Below, piece by piece: positions 49,524 through 58,415 of a DNA stretch of 64,000 nucleotides. The notes under the pieces were generated by a model. That model worked only from the letters and a program-made list of their open reading frames with translations. It was not told the DNA's origin and ran no database searches. The position numbers were made by a program, and so were the translations under genes. How positions within the stretch are numbered: the first letter of the stretch is position 1; each line of letters begins with the position of its first letter. This DNA is from Salinibacterium sp. SWN167 (GTDB taxonomy: Bacteria > Actinomycetota > Actinomycetes > Actinomycetales > Microbacteriaceae): positions 1,736,001 through 1,800,000 of the forward strand of contig NZ_JADYWU010000001.1 in the NCBI RefSeq assembly GCF_015864665.1, given 5' to 3'.

Positions 49524-50741
49524 ATGAGCCTCAGAACTCTTTCGACGCTTCCCGACTTGCGCGGCAAGCGGGTAATCGTCCGCTGTGATCTGAACGTACC
49601 TCTCAAGGACGGTCAGATTACGGATGACGGCCGCATCCGTGCATCATTGCCCACGCTTAATGCACTCATCAATGAGGGTGCTCGCGTTGTCATCGTGTCT
49701 CACTTGGGTCGCCCCGGTGGTGAGCCCGATGCTCAGTACAGCCTTGAGCCAGTCGCGCAGCGTCTCTCGGAGCTGTTGGGCAAAGCCGTTGTGTTTGCGA
49801 AGGACACCGTCGGGCACGCCGCTGAACAAGCGGTTGCTGAGCTCGACGATTGCGGTGTAGCGCTGTTGGAGAATCTGCGGTTCAACTCCGGTGAAACCTC
49901 AAAGTCAGAGACGGAACGTGAAGAGTTTGCTGCCAAGCTCGCTCGCTTTGGCGACGCGTTCGTCTCTGACGGTTTCGGAGTAGTTCATCGCAAGCAGGCA
50001 AGCGTGTTCGAGTTGGCGAAAGCCCTCCCTAGCGCTGCCGGTTTGCTTATCGAAACTGAACTTGGCGTCCTCGAACGCCTTACGGTCACCCCAGAGCGTC
50101 CTTACACGGTCGTGCTGGGCGGATCCAAAGTTTCCGACAAGCTCGACGTCATCGGCGCGCTTCTTCCGCGCGTCGATACGCTGCTTGTTGGTGGTGGAAT
50201 GCTCTTCACCTTCCTTGCCGCGCAGGGCTACAAGGTTGGAGCTAGCCTCCTCGAGAGCGACCAGCTCGAGACGGTGCGGGGATATATCACCCAGGCTCAA
50301 GAGCTGGGCGTCGAGATTGTTCTTCCGACAGACATTGCAGTCGCCGCTTCGTTCGGACCGGATGCCGCTCACACGGTAACGCCGGCTCATGCGATTGAAG
50401 ACACCGAGTTCGGCGCTGCTGGTATTGGACTCGACATCGGGCCAGACACTGCGGCACGATTCGCGGAAGTGATTCGCGCGTCCAAGACTGTTTTCTGGAA
50501 CGGCCCGATGGGCGTGTTCGAGTTCCCCGCATTTGCGGCAGGAACAAAAGCAGTCGCGCAAGCGCTCACTGAGACAGATGGATTCGGCGTTGTCGGTGGT
50601 GGCGATTCTGCTGCAGCCGTTCGCGCATTAGGTTTTGACGACGACCAGTTTGGTCACATTTCTACGGGTGGCGGTGCGAGCCTCGAGTTCCTCGAAGGCA
50701 AGCAGCTCCCCGGACTGGAGGTACTCGGATGGCAAAGGTAA
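49524..50741 (+). CDS. pgk: Phosphoglycerate kinase
   Basis: Pgk transfers the acyl phosphate of 1,3-bisphosphoglycerate to ADP. The 405-residue protein has VIVRCDLNVPLKDGQITDDG (substrate-binding signature), VSHLGRPGG, the hinge region DGFGVVHRKQASV, VLGGSKVSDKLDVI and the nucleotide loop GGGDSAAAVRALGFDD with GGGASLEFLEGKQLPGLEVL. The C-terminal 13 nt overlap tpiA, whose GGAGGT ribosome binding site lies within pgk. Confidence 0.96.
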   Translation: MSLRTLSTLPDLRGKRVIVRCDLNVPLKDGQITDDGRIRASLPTLNALINEGARVVIVSHLGRPGGEPDAQYSLEPVAQRLSELLGKAVVFAKDTVGHAAEQAVAELDDCGVALLENLRFNSGETSKSETEREEFAAKLARFGDAFVSDGFGVVHRKQASVFELAKALPSAAGLLIETELGVLERLTVTPERPYTVVLGGSKVSDKLDVIGALLPRVDTLLVGGGMLFTFLAAQGYKVGASLLESDQLETVRGYITQAQELGVEIVLPTDIAVAASFGPDAAHTVTPAHAIEDTEFGAAGIGLDIGPDTAARFAEVIRASKTVFWNGPMGVFEFPAFAAGTKAVAQALTETDGFGVVGGGDSAAAVRALGFDDDQFGHISTGGGASLEFLEGKQLPGLEVLGWQR

Positions 50742-51526
50742 AGCGCGTCCCACTTATCGCGGGAAACTGGAAGATGAATCTTGACCATCTTCAGTCGATC
50801 GCTTTCGTACAGAAGCTGGCATGGACGTTGAAAGACGCGAACCATGACTTTGGTGTTGAAGGGGCAGAGGTAGCGGTATTCCCGCCCTTCACGGATCTGC
50901 GATCGGTGCAGACCCTCGTCGCCGCCGACAAGCTTGAGGTATGTTTCGGTGGCCAAGATCTTTCGGAACACGATTCAGGCGCGTATACGGGAGAAATCTC
51001 GGGCGCATTCTTGGCCTCACTCGACTGCCGCTATGTACTGGTTGGACACTCCGAGCGTCGCACGATGCATGGCGAGACTGACGAGCAACTTGCTCGGAAG
51101 GTCGCCGCAGCTGTGAAGCACGGACTGGTGCCGGTATTGTGCGTCGGCGAGACGGCCGATGATCTTGAAGCTCACGGCCCTAGCGCCGTTCCCGTCGCTC
51201 AGCTGAAAGCTGGACTCGCTGAGGTATCGGGCACGCCGGAACTCGTCATTGCGTATGAGCCCGTCTGGGCCATCGGATCGGGCAAGGCCGCGACGCCGGA
51301 ACAGGCCGAGCAAGTTGCAGCGCGACTGCGCGAAACGCTCGCCGAGGTGCTTGGCGACGATGTCGCTGCGGCCACACGAATCCTCTACGGCGGTTCCGTG
51401 AAGTCTGGCAACATTGCGAGTCTCATGCGCGAACCCAATATCGACGGCGCTCTTGTGGGCGGTGCAAGCCTTGATGTGGCGGAATTCGCCAGCATCTCGC
51501 GCTTCTCCAAGCACGTCGGCACCTAG
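50729..51526 (+). CDS. tpiA: Triosephosphate isomerase
   Basis: TpiA interconverts dihydroxyacetone phosphate and glyceraldehyde 3-phosphate. The 265-residue TIM barrel has LIAGNWKMNLDH (Asn, Lys), VGHSERR (electrophilic His), VIAYEPVWAIGSGKAATPEQ (catalytic Glu) and LYGGSVKSGN. ATG 50729 lies within the last 13 nt of pgk with GGAGGT at 50717-50722. The gap-pgk-tpiA-secG order is common in actinobacteria. Confidence 0.97.
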   Translation: MAKVKRVPLIAGNWKMNLDHLQSIAFVQKLAWTLKDANHDFGVEGAEVAVFPPFTDLRSVQTLVAADKLEVCFGGQDLSEHDSGAYTGEISGAFLASLDCRYVLVGHSERRTMHGETDEQLARKVAAAVKHGLVPVLCVGETADDLEAHGPSAVPVAQLKAGLAEVSGTPELVIAYEPVWAIGSGKAATPEQAEQVAARLRETLAEVLGDDVAAATRILYGGSVKSGNIASLMREPNIDGALVGGASLDVAEFASISRFSKHVGT

Positions 51527-51530
51527 CCGT

Positions 51531-51536
51531 TATACT
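51531..51536 (+). promoter_or_regulatory. Likely -10 element of secG
   Basis: TATACT lies just after the tpiA stop; the start would be near 51543. The new transcript would begin inside the perfect hairpin AGGCCG-GAA-CGGCCT (51542-51556), which precedes the GAAAGG site of secG. Confidence 0.5.
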
Positions 51537-51572
51537 GTTCGAGGCCGGAACGGCCTGTTCGAAAGGTTCTTT

Positions 51573-51821
51573 GTGGAAATTCTCCAAGTTGTGCTGCAGG
51601 TATTGCTCGGCATTACGAGCTTGCTGCTCACACTTCTCATCCTTCTTCACCGCGGGCGCGGTGGAGGTCTCTCCGACATGTTCGGCGGGGGAACCACGTC
51701 CAATCTTGGCGCATCGGGTGTTGCAGAACGCAACCTGAACCGCATCACGGTGATTCTGGGCGTCGTGTGGATCAGCTGCATCGTAGTTCTTGGTCTCATC
51801 ACCAAATTCGACGGCGCCTAA
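51573..51821 (+). CDS. secG: Preprotein translocase subunit SecG
   Basis: SecG is a small accessory part of the SecYEG channel. It is 82 residues with two transmembrane helices (about 3-24 and 59-78) and the typical loop HRGRGGGLSDMFGGG. GTG 51573 gives VEILQVVLQVLLGITSLLL with AAGG upstream. An upstream in-frame ATG lies in tpiA and is not used. It separates the glycolytic genes from rbpA. Confidence 0.93.
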   Translation: MEILQVVLQVLLGITSLLLTLLILLHRGRGGGLSDMFGGGTTSNLGASGVAERNLNRITVILGVVWISCIVVLGLITKFDGA

Positions 51822-51853
51822 GAACCTCCAGTTTTAGCAAACGAAGGAACACA

Positions 51854-52219
51854 GTGGCAGCAGGCGGAAGTGCAATTCGTGGGTCACGCGTTGGCTCGGG
51901 CCCCATGGGCGAACAAGATCGTGGTTTCCACGCTGAACGCGTGCAAATCTCCTACTGGGACGCTCTCGGAAACGAAACCGTAAGGTCTTTCTCTGCTAAC
52001 GTCCCAGACGAAGAGATTCCCGAGACGATTGATTGCCCCTCGTCGGGTCTCCCTGCGGGGCGTGACAAGGAGAATCCGCCGTCGGCTTCGAAGCTGGAGC
52101 CCTATAAGACTCACCTTGCGTACGTCAAAGAGCGCCGCAGCGATGACGAAGCGACCGAACTCCTTGATGAGGCGTTGCTGCAGTTGCGTACTCGTCGTGG
52201 CACCGCCACTGCAGAGTAG
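51854..52219 (+). CDS. rbpA: RNA polymerase-binding protein RbpA
   Basis: RbpA is an actinobacteria-specific activator that binds sigma-A-type factors and stabilises the open complex. It has 121 residues: GGSAIRGSRVGSGPMGEQDRG (N-terminal tail), VQISYWDALGNETVRSF, a core domain with one Cys (IDCPSSGLPAG), and the sigma-interaction helix KERRSDDEATELLDEALLQL near the C-terminus. GTG 51854 follows GAAGGA. Its presence supports an actinobacterial host. Confidence 0.94.
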   Translation: MAAGGSAIRGSRVGSGPMGEQDRGFHAERVQISYWDALGNETVRSFSANVPDEEIPETIDCPSSGLPAGRDKENPPSASKLEPYKTHLAYVKERRSDDEATELLDEALLQLRTRRGTATAE

Positions 52220-52279
52220 CTATCTTTTCTTCGGTTTCCGCGCCTAAGGCCGCATGCTGAATGAACACAAGCCTCACGA

Positions 52280-52314
52280 GTAAAGGCCCCAACCGAAACG
52301 GTTGGGGCCTTTAC
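52280..52314. terminator. Perfect 16-bp bidirectional terminator between rbpA and pgl
   Basis: Arms 52280-52295 and 52299-52314 are exact complements around an AAA loop. The stem ends in TAAAGG/CCTTTA, so A- and T-rich ends flank it on each strand. It stands between the convergent rbpA and pgl genes and can end both transcripts. Confidence 0.85.
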
Positions 52315-52335
52315 CCGTTAAAGCGCGTTTGAGAC

Positions 52336-53139
52336 TCAGTGCTCGTCAGTGGAGTCGGCGCTGGTCCAAAACTGTCCTGGATCAATCAGCGATGCAGGAA
52401 CTTGGGCTGCAGCATCAGAGTCGACGAAGAAGAGTGTCTTGCGGCGACCTTCAAGACCCGCCGCAGGAACTTCGTTATAGCTTGCACCGGCAAGCGTCAG
52501 CCCAAGCGCGGAGGCTTTATCGCTGCCGGCCACAACGGCCCAGATACGCACTGAAGAATTGAGCACGGGAAGCGTGAGGCTGACACGTTCGTCCGGGGGC
52601 TTAGGGGAGTTACGAACGGCAATCACCGTTCGTTCCGTCTCACGGATTCCCTCGCGCTCAGGGAAGAGCGACGCGATATGACCGTCCGGGCCGACTCCGA
52701 GAAAAACAATGTCGAAGTTCGGGTACTTTCCATTTCGAGCGGAATGAGCTGCAAGGTCGTTCGCATAAGCCTGAGCCGCGTCATCCAGGGTGAGACCTGC
52801 GTCGGATGCCGCAACAGCGTGAACGCGCCGCGGGTCGACCGGAATGTGGTCAAGCAACGCTTCACGCGCCTGCACATCGTTGCGCTCAGGATCTCCCGCG
52901 GGGAGCCAGCGTTCATCGCCCCACCAGAAGTTAACGCGTGACCAGTCGACGGCATCCCGCTTAGCTGACTTGTTGATGGCTCTAAGAACTGCTTGCCCCA
53001 TGGTTCCACCGGTAAGAACAACGGTTGCTTCATCAAACTCCGCGATGATGTGCGGTACTTTCGAAAGGAATCTGGCCGCGACCGCTTTCGCCAGCTTTGC
53101 TTTGTCGGTGTGAACTATCGCACGACGTTCATTACTCAT
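52336..53139 (-). CDS. pgl: 6-phosphogluconolactonase
   Basis: Pgl hydrolyses 6-phosphogluconolactone to 6-phosphogluconate. The 267-residue DevB-type protein has VVLTGGTMGQAVLRAI, NFWWGDERWLPAGDPERND, FLGVGPDGHIASLFPE and RVSLTLPVLNSSVRIWAVVAG. ATG at 53139 overlaps opcA by 4 nt. It is the last gene of the tkt-tal-pgi-zwf-opcA-pgl operon. Confidence 0.95.
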   Translation of the reverse strand: MSNERRAIVHTDKAKLAKAVAARFLSKVPHIIAEFDEATVVLTGGTMGQAVLRAINKSAKRDAVDWSRVNFWWGDERWLPAGDPERNDVQAREALLDHIPVDPRRVHAVAASDAGLTLDDAAQAYANDLAAHSARNGKYPNFDIVFLGVGPDGHIASLFPEREGIRETERTVIAVRNSPKPPDERVSLTLPVLNSSVRIWAVVAGSDKASALGLTLAGASYNEVPAAGLEGRRKTLFFVDSDAAAQVPASLIDPGQFWTSADSTDEH

Positions 53140-54110
53140 TCGCTCTTCGCCTTCGTAGAGTTGTTGATCTGAACGCCCGTGATCTCGCTGACGCCGTGAC
53201 GAACCACGTCACCGAAGAGGCTGTCGGGGTCAAGCCGACGAAGTTCTTCCGCGAGGCAGTCGCGAAGACTGCGACGCGGCAACGAGATGTCGTGAACGGG
53301 CTGATCGGGTTGTGTCAACGTCGCGATGTTGGCGATGTTGCGCTCGAGCGTTATCGTTCCTGACGCTCGTTCGAAAATCACAGCGTGGATACCGGTGGGT
53401 ACGGGGGAGCCCTCGGCTACGTGCAGGGTGACCTTGACCTTGAGCTGCATCTGCAACCACGCGGCAAGCAGCATCGTCGATGCGGAATCTGCGGCACCGC
53501 TGACGGTAACCGCGGTGATTGATTCGTAGGGGGGCTGGTCGAGTACGGCAGCAAGCTGCGCGCGCCAGAGTGTGAGCCGCGTCCAGGCAAAGTCAGTGTC
53601 GCCGGGCACGTAGGTCTTGCACATGCGATGCATCGCATCGAGTGGGTTAGCGCTGGCAGCAGCATCCGTAATGCGACGCTGCGCGATGCGTCCCAGTGGC
53701 GACTGGGAGGCGCTTGCGGGGCCTTCGCCGGGCCACCAGGCGACGACGGGAGCATCGGGTAGCAGTAGACCGGTAACGAGGCTTTCTTGATCGAGAGCCG
53801 CGTCCCCATGCGCGGTAACTACGATTACCTCGCTTGCGCCGGCATCTCCACCGACACGAATCTGTGCATCGACGCGAGCTTCTTCATCGCGAGCGGATGA
53901 CGCGCTACTCGTCGAGACGACCAGCACGCGCATCGGGTGCTCCCGGGATGCATCGTTAGCTGCTGCGATCGCTTCTTCTTCGTTACCGAACTCGGTAGCG
54001 ATGATGAGCGTGAGCACGCGGCCGAGCGCGACGGCTCCACCATCTTCACGGATCCGTACAAGCGCTTTCGAGATCTTCGCGGTAGTGGTGTTGGGCAGAT
54101 CAACAATCAT
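53136..54110 (-). CDS. opcA: Glucose-6-phosphate dehydrogenase assembly protein OpcA
   Basis: OpcA supports activity of glucose-6-phosphate dehydrogenase. The 324-residue protein starts MIVDLPNTTTAKISKALVRI. It has VLTLIIATEFGNEEEAIAAAN, PDAPVVAWWPGEGP and RRITDAAASANPLDAM. Overlaps with zwf (4 nt) and pgl (4 nt) indicate coupled synthesis. The family is found mainly in actinobacteria and cyanobacteria. Confidence 0.95.
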   Translation of the reverse strand: MIVDLPNTTTAKISKALVRIREDGGAVALGRVLTLIIATEFGNEEEAIAAANDASREHPMRVLVVSTSSASSARDEEARVDAQIRVGGDAGASEVIVVTAHGDAALDQESLVTGLLLPDAPVVAWWPGEGPASASQSPLGRIAQRRITDAAASANPLDAMHRMCKTYVPGDTDFAWTRLTLWRAQLAAVLDQPPYESITAVTVSGAADSASTMLLAAWLQMQLKVKVTLHVAEGSPVPTGIHAVIFERASGTITLERNIANIATLTQPDQPVHDISLPRRSLRDCLAEELRRLDPDSLFGDVVRHGVSEITGVQINNSTKAKSE

Positions 54111-55648
54111 GGTCGTCTCCAGACTCGTCCATCGCGTTCCATGAGGTCATCCGCGGACTTCGGGCCCCAGGTGCCAGGCCGGTATTGTTCCGGGGCACCC
54201 TGCGTGGCCCAGAACTCTTCAATGGGGTCGAGAATCTTCCAGCTGAGCTCGACCTCTTCATGACGGGGGAACAGCGGCGGATCGCCAAGCAATACGTCGA
54301 GGATGAGTCGTTCGTAAGCTTCAGGGCTGGCCTCGGTGAACGCGTGGCCGTAGCCGAAGTCCATGGTGACGTCGCGCACATGCATTTCGGCGCCGGGAAC
54401 TTTCGACCCGAAGCGAATCGTGACTCCCTCATCGGGCTGCACGCGAATAACGAGAGCGTTTTGCCCGAGTGCCGACGTGCGGCTCTCTTCGAAGAGGTAC
54501 TGCGGAGCACGCTTGAAAACCACGGCGATTTCGGTGACGCGTCGTCCGAGGCGCTTTCCAGCGCGCAGGTAGAACGGCACCCCAGACCAGCGGCGCGTAC
54601 CAATATCGAGGCGGATCGCAGCGTAGGTTTCTGTTTCGGATTCGGGGTTCATCCCGTCTTCAGCCAAGAAGCCGGTAATCTTCTCGCCACCCTGCCAACC
54701 GCCGGCGTATTGACCGCGCGCGGTGTGCTCGCCAAGGTTATCAGGCAGACGTACAGCCGAGAGAACCTTTTCCTTCTCGGCGCGCAAGTCAGCGGCATCG
54801 AAAGAAACAGGTTCTTCCATCGCGGTCAGAGCGAGGAGCTGTAACAGGTGGTTTTGGATGACGTCGCGAGCGGCACCAATGCCGTCGTAGTAGCCGGCCC
54901 GGCCGCCAACTCCAATGTCTTCCGCCATCGTGATCTGAACATGATCAACGTGGTTGGAGTTCCAGATCGGCTCAAAAAGCTGATTCGCGAACCGCAACGC
55001 AAGAATGTTCTGAACAGTCTCTTTGCCCAAGTAGTGGTCGATACGGAACACGCTATCGGGCGGGAACACTGACTCCACCACGTCATTGAGCTCACGAGCA
55101 GTGGTGAGATCGCTACCGAATGGTTTTTCGATAACCACGCGGCTCCACTGGCCATCACGCTGTTCTGCGAGGCCTGAGTTGCGGAGTTGCTCCGTCACCT
55201 GTGGAAACGACTTCGGAGGAATCGAGAGGTAGAACGCATGATTTCCCATGGTTCCACGCTCACTGTCCAGGTCAGACAGGGTTGCCTTCAGCCGTTCAAA
55301 GGCCGCAGCATCGTCAAATTCGCCCTGCACAAAACGGATGCCTTGAGCGAGTTGTTTCCAGACGTCTTCATCAAAAGGAGTGCGCGCGTACTGCTTTACA
55401 GCATCGTGGACGACCTTTTCGAAGTCTTGATCTTCCCAATCTCGGCGGGCAAACCCGACAAGGGCGAAGCCTGGGGGAAGTAGCCCCCGATTGGCGAGGT
55501 CGTAGACAGCCGGCATCAATTTCTTGCGCGACAAATCGCCGGTTACGCCAAAAATGACCAAAGCGCTCGGACCAGCAATGCGATTGAGCCTGCGGTCAGA
55601 ACTCAACCGCAGGGGATTGAACTCAGCACTGATGTCAACGGGGGACAT
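54107..55648 (-). CDS. zwf: Glucose-6-phosphate 1-dehydrogenase
   Basis: Zwf oxidises glucose 6-phosphate to the lactone with NADP. The 513-residue protein has VIFGVTGDLSRKKLMPAVYDL (coenzyme fold), VIEKPFGSDL, the substrate/catalytic signature RIDHYLGKETVQN and FYLRAGKRLGRRVTEI. ATG at 55648 has an AGGAGAAG site upstream. It sits with its activator opcA and pgl. Confidence 0.97.
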   Translation of the reverse strand: MSPVDISAEFNPLRLSSDRRLNRIAGPSALVIFGVTGDLSRKKLMPAVYDLANRGLLPPGFALVGFARRDWEDQDFEKVVHDAVKQYARTPFDEDVWKQLAQGIRFVQGEFDDAAAFERLKATLSDLDSERGTMGNHAFYLSIPPKSFPQVTEQLRNSGLAEQRDGQWSRVVIEKPFGSDLTTARELNDVVESVFPPDSVFRIDHYLGKETVQNILALRFANQLFEPIWNSNHVDHVQITMAEDIGVGGRAGYYDGIGAARDVIQNHLLQLLALTAMEEPVSFDAADLRAEKEKVLSAVRLPDNLGEHTARGQYAGGWQGGEKITGFLAEDGMNPESETETYAAIRLDIGTRRWSGVPFYLRAGKRLGRRVTEIAVVFKRAPQYLFEESRTSALGQNALVIRVQPDEGVTIRFGSKVPGAEMHVRDVTMDFGYGHAFTEASPEAYERLILDVLLGDPPLFPRHEEVELSWKILDPIEEFWATQGAPEQYRPGTWGPKSADDLMERDGRVWRRP

Positions 55649-55683
55649 ACTTCTCCTCTATGTGCGGCACGTACGTGCTGCAG

Positions 55684-57282
55684 CTAGCCGATCGCGTCGA
55701 GAACCTGCGGCAACGACATCTTCGGGTTCGACACCGTGAGACTCAGGACAGGGCGGCCATGTTCGGCCAGAACGCTGGCGTCGCCGGCTGCCTGTGCCCG
55801 GATGAGCTGCCCAAACGTAAACGGACGGTCAGGGATCTGCAAATCAGTTTCTTCGACCACAATGATCTGAAGGAACACTCCGATTGCCGGGCCACCCTTG
55901 TGGAACTGGCCAGTGGAGTGCAGGAACCGTGGTCCCCAACCGAATGTCACCGGGCGCTTTGCGCGGGCTGCTGCCCGCTCACGAAGCTCGGCGAGTTCCG
56001 GGTAACCAGTGCGGTCGGCGTAGACCTGAATCGCGACATAACCGTCGTCATCCAGATACGACAGTAGCGACGAAACAACTCCAGCGAGGTCACTGCTGTC
56101 AGCCACCACGCCGTCCGTGCCGCGAACCTCAATATCGCCGACCGAGAAGGCCGGGGCCTGCGGGGGAGTCGGGTTATCAATGAGCTCGCGTGCGGCGTTT
56201 TTTGCAGCTTCAACGTCTGGCTGATCGAACGGGTTAATCCCGAGGATTCGACCAGCAACGACCGTGGCGTACTCCCAGAGCAACAACTGTCCGCCGAGCG
56301 AACCAGCAATTTCAATCTCGCCCTCTGCTACCTCTTTGGTGTCATCCCAATCGCCAACGAGACGAACGATCTGGAGGTCGTCCAAACCTTCCGCGAGCTC
56401 GGGGGAGTCGGTCTGCAGCACGACCGGAAGAAGTCCCTTGCCGAGCTTTCCCGTGGATTCAGCGATGAGCTGTTCTGCCCAGTCTCCGAAACCAAGGATG
56501 TGGGTGCCATCGGTCACAATGCCGAGTTTGTCCTTGAGGGGATCGGTTCCGGCAATCGCAGCGCCAAGCACGAGACCCGGGTTGCTCTCGTTGTCGACAG
56601 CAAGCTCGACCATTACAGCCTCGGCCTCGTCGAGAAGCTCGGCGAGGTCAACGCCGGCAAGTCCAGACGGAACGAGTCCGAAGGCGGTGAGCGCCGAGTA
56701 ACGGCCGCCGACGTTGGGGTCAGCGTTGAACACGCGGTATCCCGCAGCGCGAGCCGCGACATCCATCGGCGAACCGGGATCAGTGACGATCACGATACGT
56801 TCCCGAGGGTCGATTCCGGCATCCGTGAAGAATTTTTCGTAAATGCGCTTCTGCGAATCGGTTTCGAGCGTCGAGCCCGATTTGGAGGAGATAACAACCG
56901 CGGTCGACTGAAGACGATCCGCGAGGGCAGCCTGCACCTGTGCGGGGTCTGTCGAGTCAAGTACTGTGAGCTCAACTCCGTACGTGCGAGTGATGACCTC
57001 AGGGGCAAGCGACGAACCGCCCATGCCGCCCAAGACAAAGTGATTCACGCCGTCGGCGCGCAGCTTGTCGCGCAGGGCGTAGATGTCTTCGATCATCGGA
57101 CGACCGACCGAAACAGCCTCAACCCAGCCCAAGCGCTTGGCCGACTCTTCTTCAGCGGCGGGGCCCCAGAGCGTCGCGTCGCCGCCGGTGATGCGACTGG
57201 CAACGAGATCGTTGACCAGTTGCGGAACGATGCGGTCGACGGCCTCCGCCGCCGCGCCCGATACTGCGAGTTTTACACTCAT
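55684..57282 (-). CDS. pgi: Glucose-6-phosphate isomerase (divergent type)
   Basis: Pgi interconverts glucose 6-phosphate and fructose 6-phosphate. The 532-residue protein has [42 protein letters not shown] (family motif 1) and [14 protein letters not shown] (motif 2 variant). It is divergent from enterobacterial Pgi and belongs to the form embedded in actinobacterial pentose phosphate operons. It overlaps tal by 4 nt, which ties it to this operon. Confidence 0.92.
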   Translation of the reverse strand: MSVKLAVSGAAAEAVDRIVPQLVNDLVASRITGGDATLWGPAAEEESAKRLGWVEAVSVGRPMIEDIYALRDKLRADGVNHFVLGGMGGSSLAPEVITRTYGVELTVLDSTDPAQVQAALADRLQSTAVVISSKSGSTLETDSQKRIYEKFFTDAGIDPRERIVIVTDPGSPMDVAARAAGYRVFNADPNVGGRYSALTAFGLVPSGLAGVDLAELLDEAEAVMVELAVDNESNPGLVLGAAIAGTDPLKDKLGIVTDGTHILGFGDWAEQLIAESTGKLGKGLLPVVLQTDSPELAEGLDDLQIVRLVGDWDDTKEVAEGEIEIAGSLGGQLLLWEYATVVAGRILGINPFDQPDVEAAKNAARELIDNPTPPQAPAFSVGDIEVRGTDGVVADSSDLAGVVSSLLSYLDDDGYVAIQVYADRTGYPELAELRERAAARAKRPVTFGWGPRFLHSTGQFHKGGPAIGVFLQIIVVEETDLQIPDRPFTFGQLIRAQAAGDASVLAEHGRPVLSLTVSNPKMSLPQVLDAIG

Positions 57283-58391
57283 TTTGCGGCCTCAAGAGCG
57301 GCTGACACGGTGTCGAGCAGCTCGTTCCAGGAGACGATGAACTTCTCAACGCCCTCTTTTTCGAGAAGCGCGGTCACCTCGTCGTAGGAAATACCCAGCG
57401 CCGTAAGCGCATCGAGGGTGAAGTTGGCTGCATCGTAGTTAGCGGTGACCTGCTCGCCTTCGATAACGCCGTGGTCGAAAGTCGCTTCGAGCGTCTTCTC
57501 GGGCATCGTGTTCACGGTCTCGCCAACGGCAAGCTCGGTGACGTACAGCGTGTCAGGCAAGGTCGGGTCCTTCACGCCGGTGGAAGCCCAGAGCGGACGC
57601 TGCTTGTTCGCACCAGCGGCGATGAGAGCCTGAGCGCGATCGGTAGCAAAAGCGTTCTCGTAAACCTCGTAGGCAAGTCGTGCGTTTGCGACGCCAGCTT
57701 TGCTCTTGAGAGCCTTGGCTTCATCCGTGCCGATCGCGTCAAGACGCTTGTCGATCTCGGTGTCCACTCGGGAGACGAAGAACGATGCGACCGAGTGAAT
57801 CTTTGAAAGGTCATGGCCGGCAGCCTTAGCCTTCTCCAAGCCAGTGAGGTAGGCCTCGATAACTTCGCGGTGACGCGCCAAGCTGAAGATCAAGGTGACG
57901 TTGACGCTGATTCCGGCTGCGATCGTCGCAGTGATGGCCTCAAGGCCCTCAACGGTCGCGGGAATCTTGATCATCGCGTTCTCGCGAGCAACCTTCGCCC
58001 AGAGCTGCTGAGCCTGCGCAATCGTGCCGGCGGCATCATGGGCCAGTCCAGGTTCGACCTCGATAGAGACCCGGCCATCGCGGCCCTCAGTGGCGTCATA
58101 GACGGGGCGGAAAATATCGCTGGCAGCAGCAACATCGTCAGTCGTGATCTCGAACACAGCATCAGTGACGCTCGTGCCCTTGGCAGCCAAAGCTGCAACC
58201 TGCTCGTCATAGGCCTCACCCTTTGCCAAAGCGGTAGCAAAAATCGTGGGGTTGGTCGTGACGCCAACAACGTTGCGTGATGCAATGAGCGACTGGAGTC
58301 CGCCCGAGTTGATTCGCTCACGTGAGAGGTCATCAAGCCAGATGCTTACGCCGAGGCCCGAGAGCGCTGCGGTAGGTGTTTCGTTAGTCAT
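57279..58391 (-). CDS. tal: Transaldolase
   Basis: Tal transfers a dihydroxyacetone unit between sugar phosphates. The 370-residue protein has [30 protein letters not shown] and the Schiff-base lysine in [16 protein letters not shown]; the region SINVTLIF-like reads [18 protein letters not shown] at 58391 has AAGGAGA about 8 nt upstream. tkt ends 24 nt before it. Confidence 0.97.
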   Translation of the reverse strand: MTNETPTAALSGLGVSIWLDDLSRERINSGGLQSLIASRNVVGVTTNPTIFATALAKGEAYDEQVAALAAKGTSVTDAVFEITTDDVAAASDIFRPVYDATEGRDGRVSIEVEPGLAHDAAGTIAQAQQLWAKVARENAMIKIPATVEGLEAITATIAAGISVNVTLIFSLARHREVIEAYLTGLEKAKAAGHDLSKIHSVASFFVSRVDTEIDKRLDAIGTDEAKALKSKAGVANARLAYEVYENAFATDRAQALIAAGANKQRPLWASTGVKDPTLPDTLYVTELAVGETVNTMPEKTLEATFDHGVIEGEQVTANYDAANFTLDALTALGISYDEVTALLEKEGVEKFIVSWNELLDTVSAALEAAK

Positions 58392-58415
58392 TTCTTGTCT
58401 CCTTATCTGGGGCGC

